Shown here piece after piece: positions 13,611 to 14,170 of a stretch of 14,170 nucleotides of DNA. Source of the stretch: Treponema sp. (GTDB taxonomy: Bacteria; Spirochaetota; Spirochaetia; Treponematales; Treponemataceae). The notes below the pieces were generated by a model. The model was not told where the DNA came from. It saw nothing but the letters and a program-made list of their open reading frames with translations, and ran no database searches. The translations under genes were made by a program, and so were the position numbers. The stretch is from contig JAEDIW010000054.1 in the NCBI GenBank assembly GCA_016296655.1, forward strand, positions 1 through 14,170, in the 5' to 3' direction. How positions within the stretch are numbered: the stretch's first letter is position 1; each line of letters begins with the position of its first letter.

Positions 13611-13616
13611 TATAAT
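13611..13616 (+). promoter_or_regulatory. -10 box of a putative promoter for the GHKL ATPase gene
   Basis: A perfect TATAAT lies 21 bases before the ATG at 13638. A matching -35 at 16-18 bp is not convincing, and GTGACG at 13584-13589 is 21 bp away. AAAGGA at 13626-13631 is a good ribosome site, six bases from the ATG. Confidence 0.4.
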
Positions 13617-13637
13617 GCAATAACTAAAGGAAACACT

Positions 13638-14117
13638 ATGGAAATTGGAATTACAGAAGCAATTCATCATTTTTTTTCAAATCCTTCTTTTGAACTGATT
13701 TATTCAGAAGCCTTAGCAAATGCATTAGATGCTGGTGCAAGAAATATAACAATATCTTTGAGTATAAAGTCATTCACTGAACCAGAAACTTTAGAAATTA
13801 TTATAAAAGATGATGGAGAAGGATTTACTGATAATAATTTCAACAAATTTTCTGAACTTCTGAAAAAAAGCGATGGTTCTCACAAAGGCCTTGGTCGCCT
13901 TATATATCTAAAATATTTCTCAAAAATTGAAATTGAAAGTGTCTATGATAGGAATAAATTCCGAAGCTTTACTTTTGATAATAGTTTTAAGGGATTATCA
14001 GAAACTAAGCAATTAGATGCTGAAGGAAAATCTTATTCTAAACTTACTTTTAAGATTTTTTCAAACCAAAAACTTAAAGCATATGAAAATGTTAATGCAA
14101 TTTCTATAAAAGAATAG
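13638..14117 (+). CDS. GHKL (HSP90-like) ATPase, short or truncated
   Basis: The start at 13638 follows AAAGGA. A GTG start 54 bases upstream would overlap the -10 box and is rejected. The 159 residues hold an ATP-binding GHKL fold: N-box EALANALDAGA (E24, N28, D31), G1 box DDGEG (58-62) and G2 box KGLGRL (83-88), followed by LKYFSKIEIESVY. This resembles the N-terminal part of much longer stand-alone ATP-binding proteins (500 residues or more), not histidine kinases, and there is no H-box. The frame ends with TAG right after ISIKE. Shifting the frame by one base there continues as RVIIKSCGLAKIA for 13 residues. It may be a pseudogene or a naturally short protein. It is AT-rich and on the opposite strand to its neighbours, suggesting acquired DNA. 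Confidence 0.7.
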   Translation: MEIGITEAIHHFFSNPSFELIYSEALANALDAGARNITISLSIKSFTEPETLEIIIKDDGEGFTDNNFNKFSELLKKSDGSHKGLGRLIYLKYFSKIEIESVYDRNKFRSFTFDNSFKGLSETKQLDAEGKSYSKLTFKIFSNQKLKAYENVNAISIKE

Positions 14118-14170
14118 AGTTATAATCAAAAGTTGTGGATTGGCTAAAATAGCCTAAGATAGAAAAAGAG

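Overview
The window looks like a chromosomal stretch of a low-GC, host-associated spirochaete, most likely Treponema (inference). The grounds are AT-rich coding DNA, spirochaete-style lipoprotein signals ending FTAC or FTGC in three proteins, purine-rich 'GCGAAG' hairpin repeats between genes, and the FbpB/AfuB-type fused-permease transporter. No 16S or other phylogenetic marker is present, so the genus is a guess. Nearly everything is on the minus strand, except a 3' gene fragment at 1-102 and a GHKL-type ATPase gene at the right end.

Layout from left to right. Positions 1-102 are the apparent 3' end of an unrecognised plus-strand gene. Positions 231-3748 (minus) are a tightly packed three-gene operon: a lipoprotein resembling ABC-transporter substrate-binding proteins, a YesM/LytS-type membrane histidine kinase and a YesN-type AraC response regulator. 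The gene junctions are an ATGA overlap and a directly abutting TAA-ATG. Positions 3866-4381 (minus) are a small lipoprotein with a SprT-like zinc-metallopeptidase motif. Positions 4382-4920 are gene-free and full of inverted repeats, including a 104-bp MITE/REP-like element. Positions 4921-9864 (minus) are a complete ABC importer operon (substrate-binding lipoprotein, fused double permease, ATPase) with a hairpin repeat and a duplicated ribosome-binding site between the first two genes. Positions 9865-10427 are the importer's leader region plus the terminator and a repeat that follow aroC. Positions 10428-12913 (minus) are a MATE-type transporter gene and aroC (chorismate synthase), overlapping by TTGA. 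Positions 12914-13637 hold a decayed ISAs1-type transposase fragment, a dense array of short hairpins and a promoter for the last gene. Positions 13638-14117 (plus) are an AT-rich, short GHKL ATPase gene that may be truncated.

How the genes may work together. The sensor lipoprotein, kinase and AraC regulator have the same composition as the staphylococcal HptA-HptS-HptR system, in which a binding lipoprotein reports external hexose phosphate to the kinase. The importer next door has the AfuABC/FbpABC architecture (fused permease), a class that includes sugar-phosphate and ferric-iron importers. The simplest model is a ligand-sensing circuit that controls a nearby importer. The ligand cannot be read from the sequence. 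The importer ATPase carries an insertion of roughly 115-125 residues just before its signature motif, and this is the most unusual protein feature of the window. Two promoters (sensor lipoprotein and MATE gene) place their -10 box so close to the start codon that the transcripts may be leaderless.
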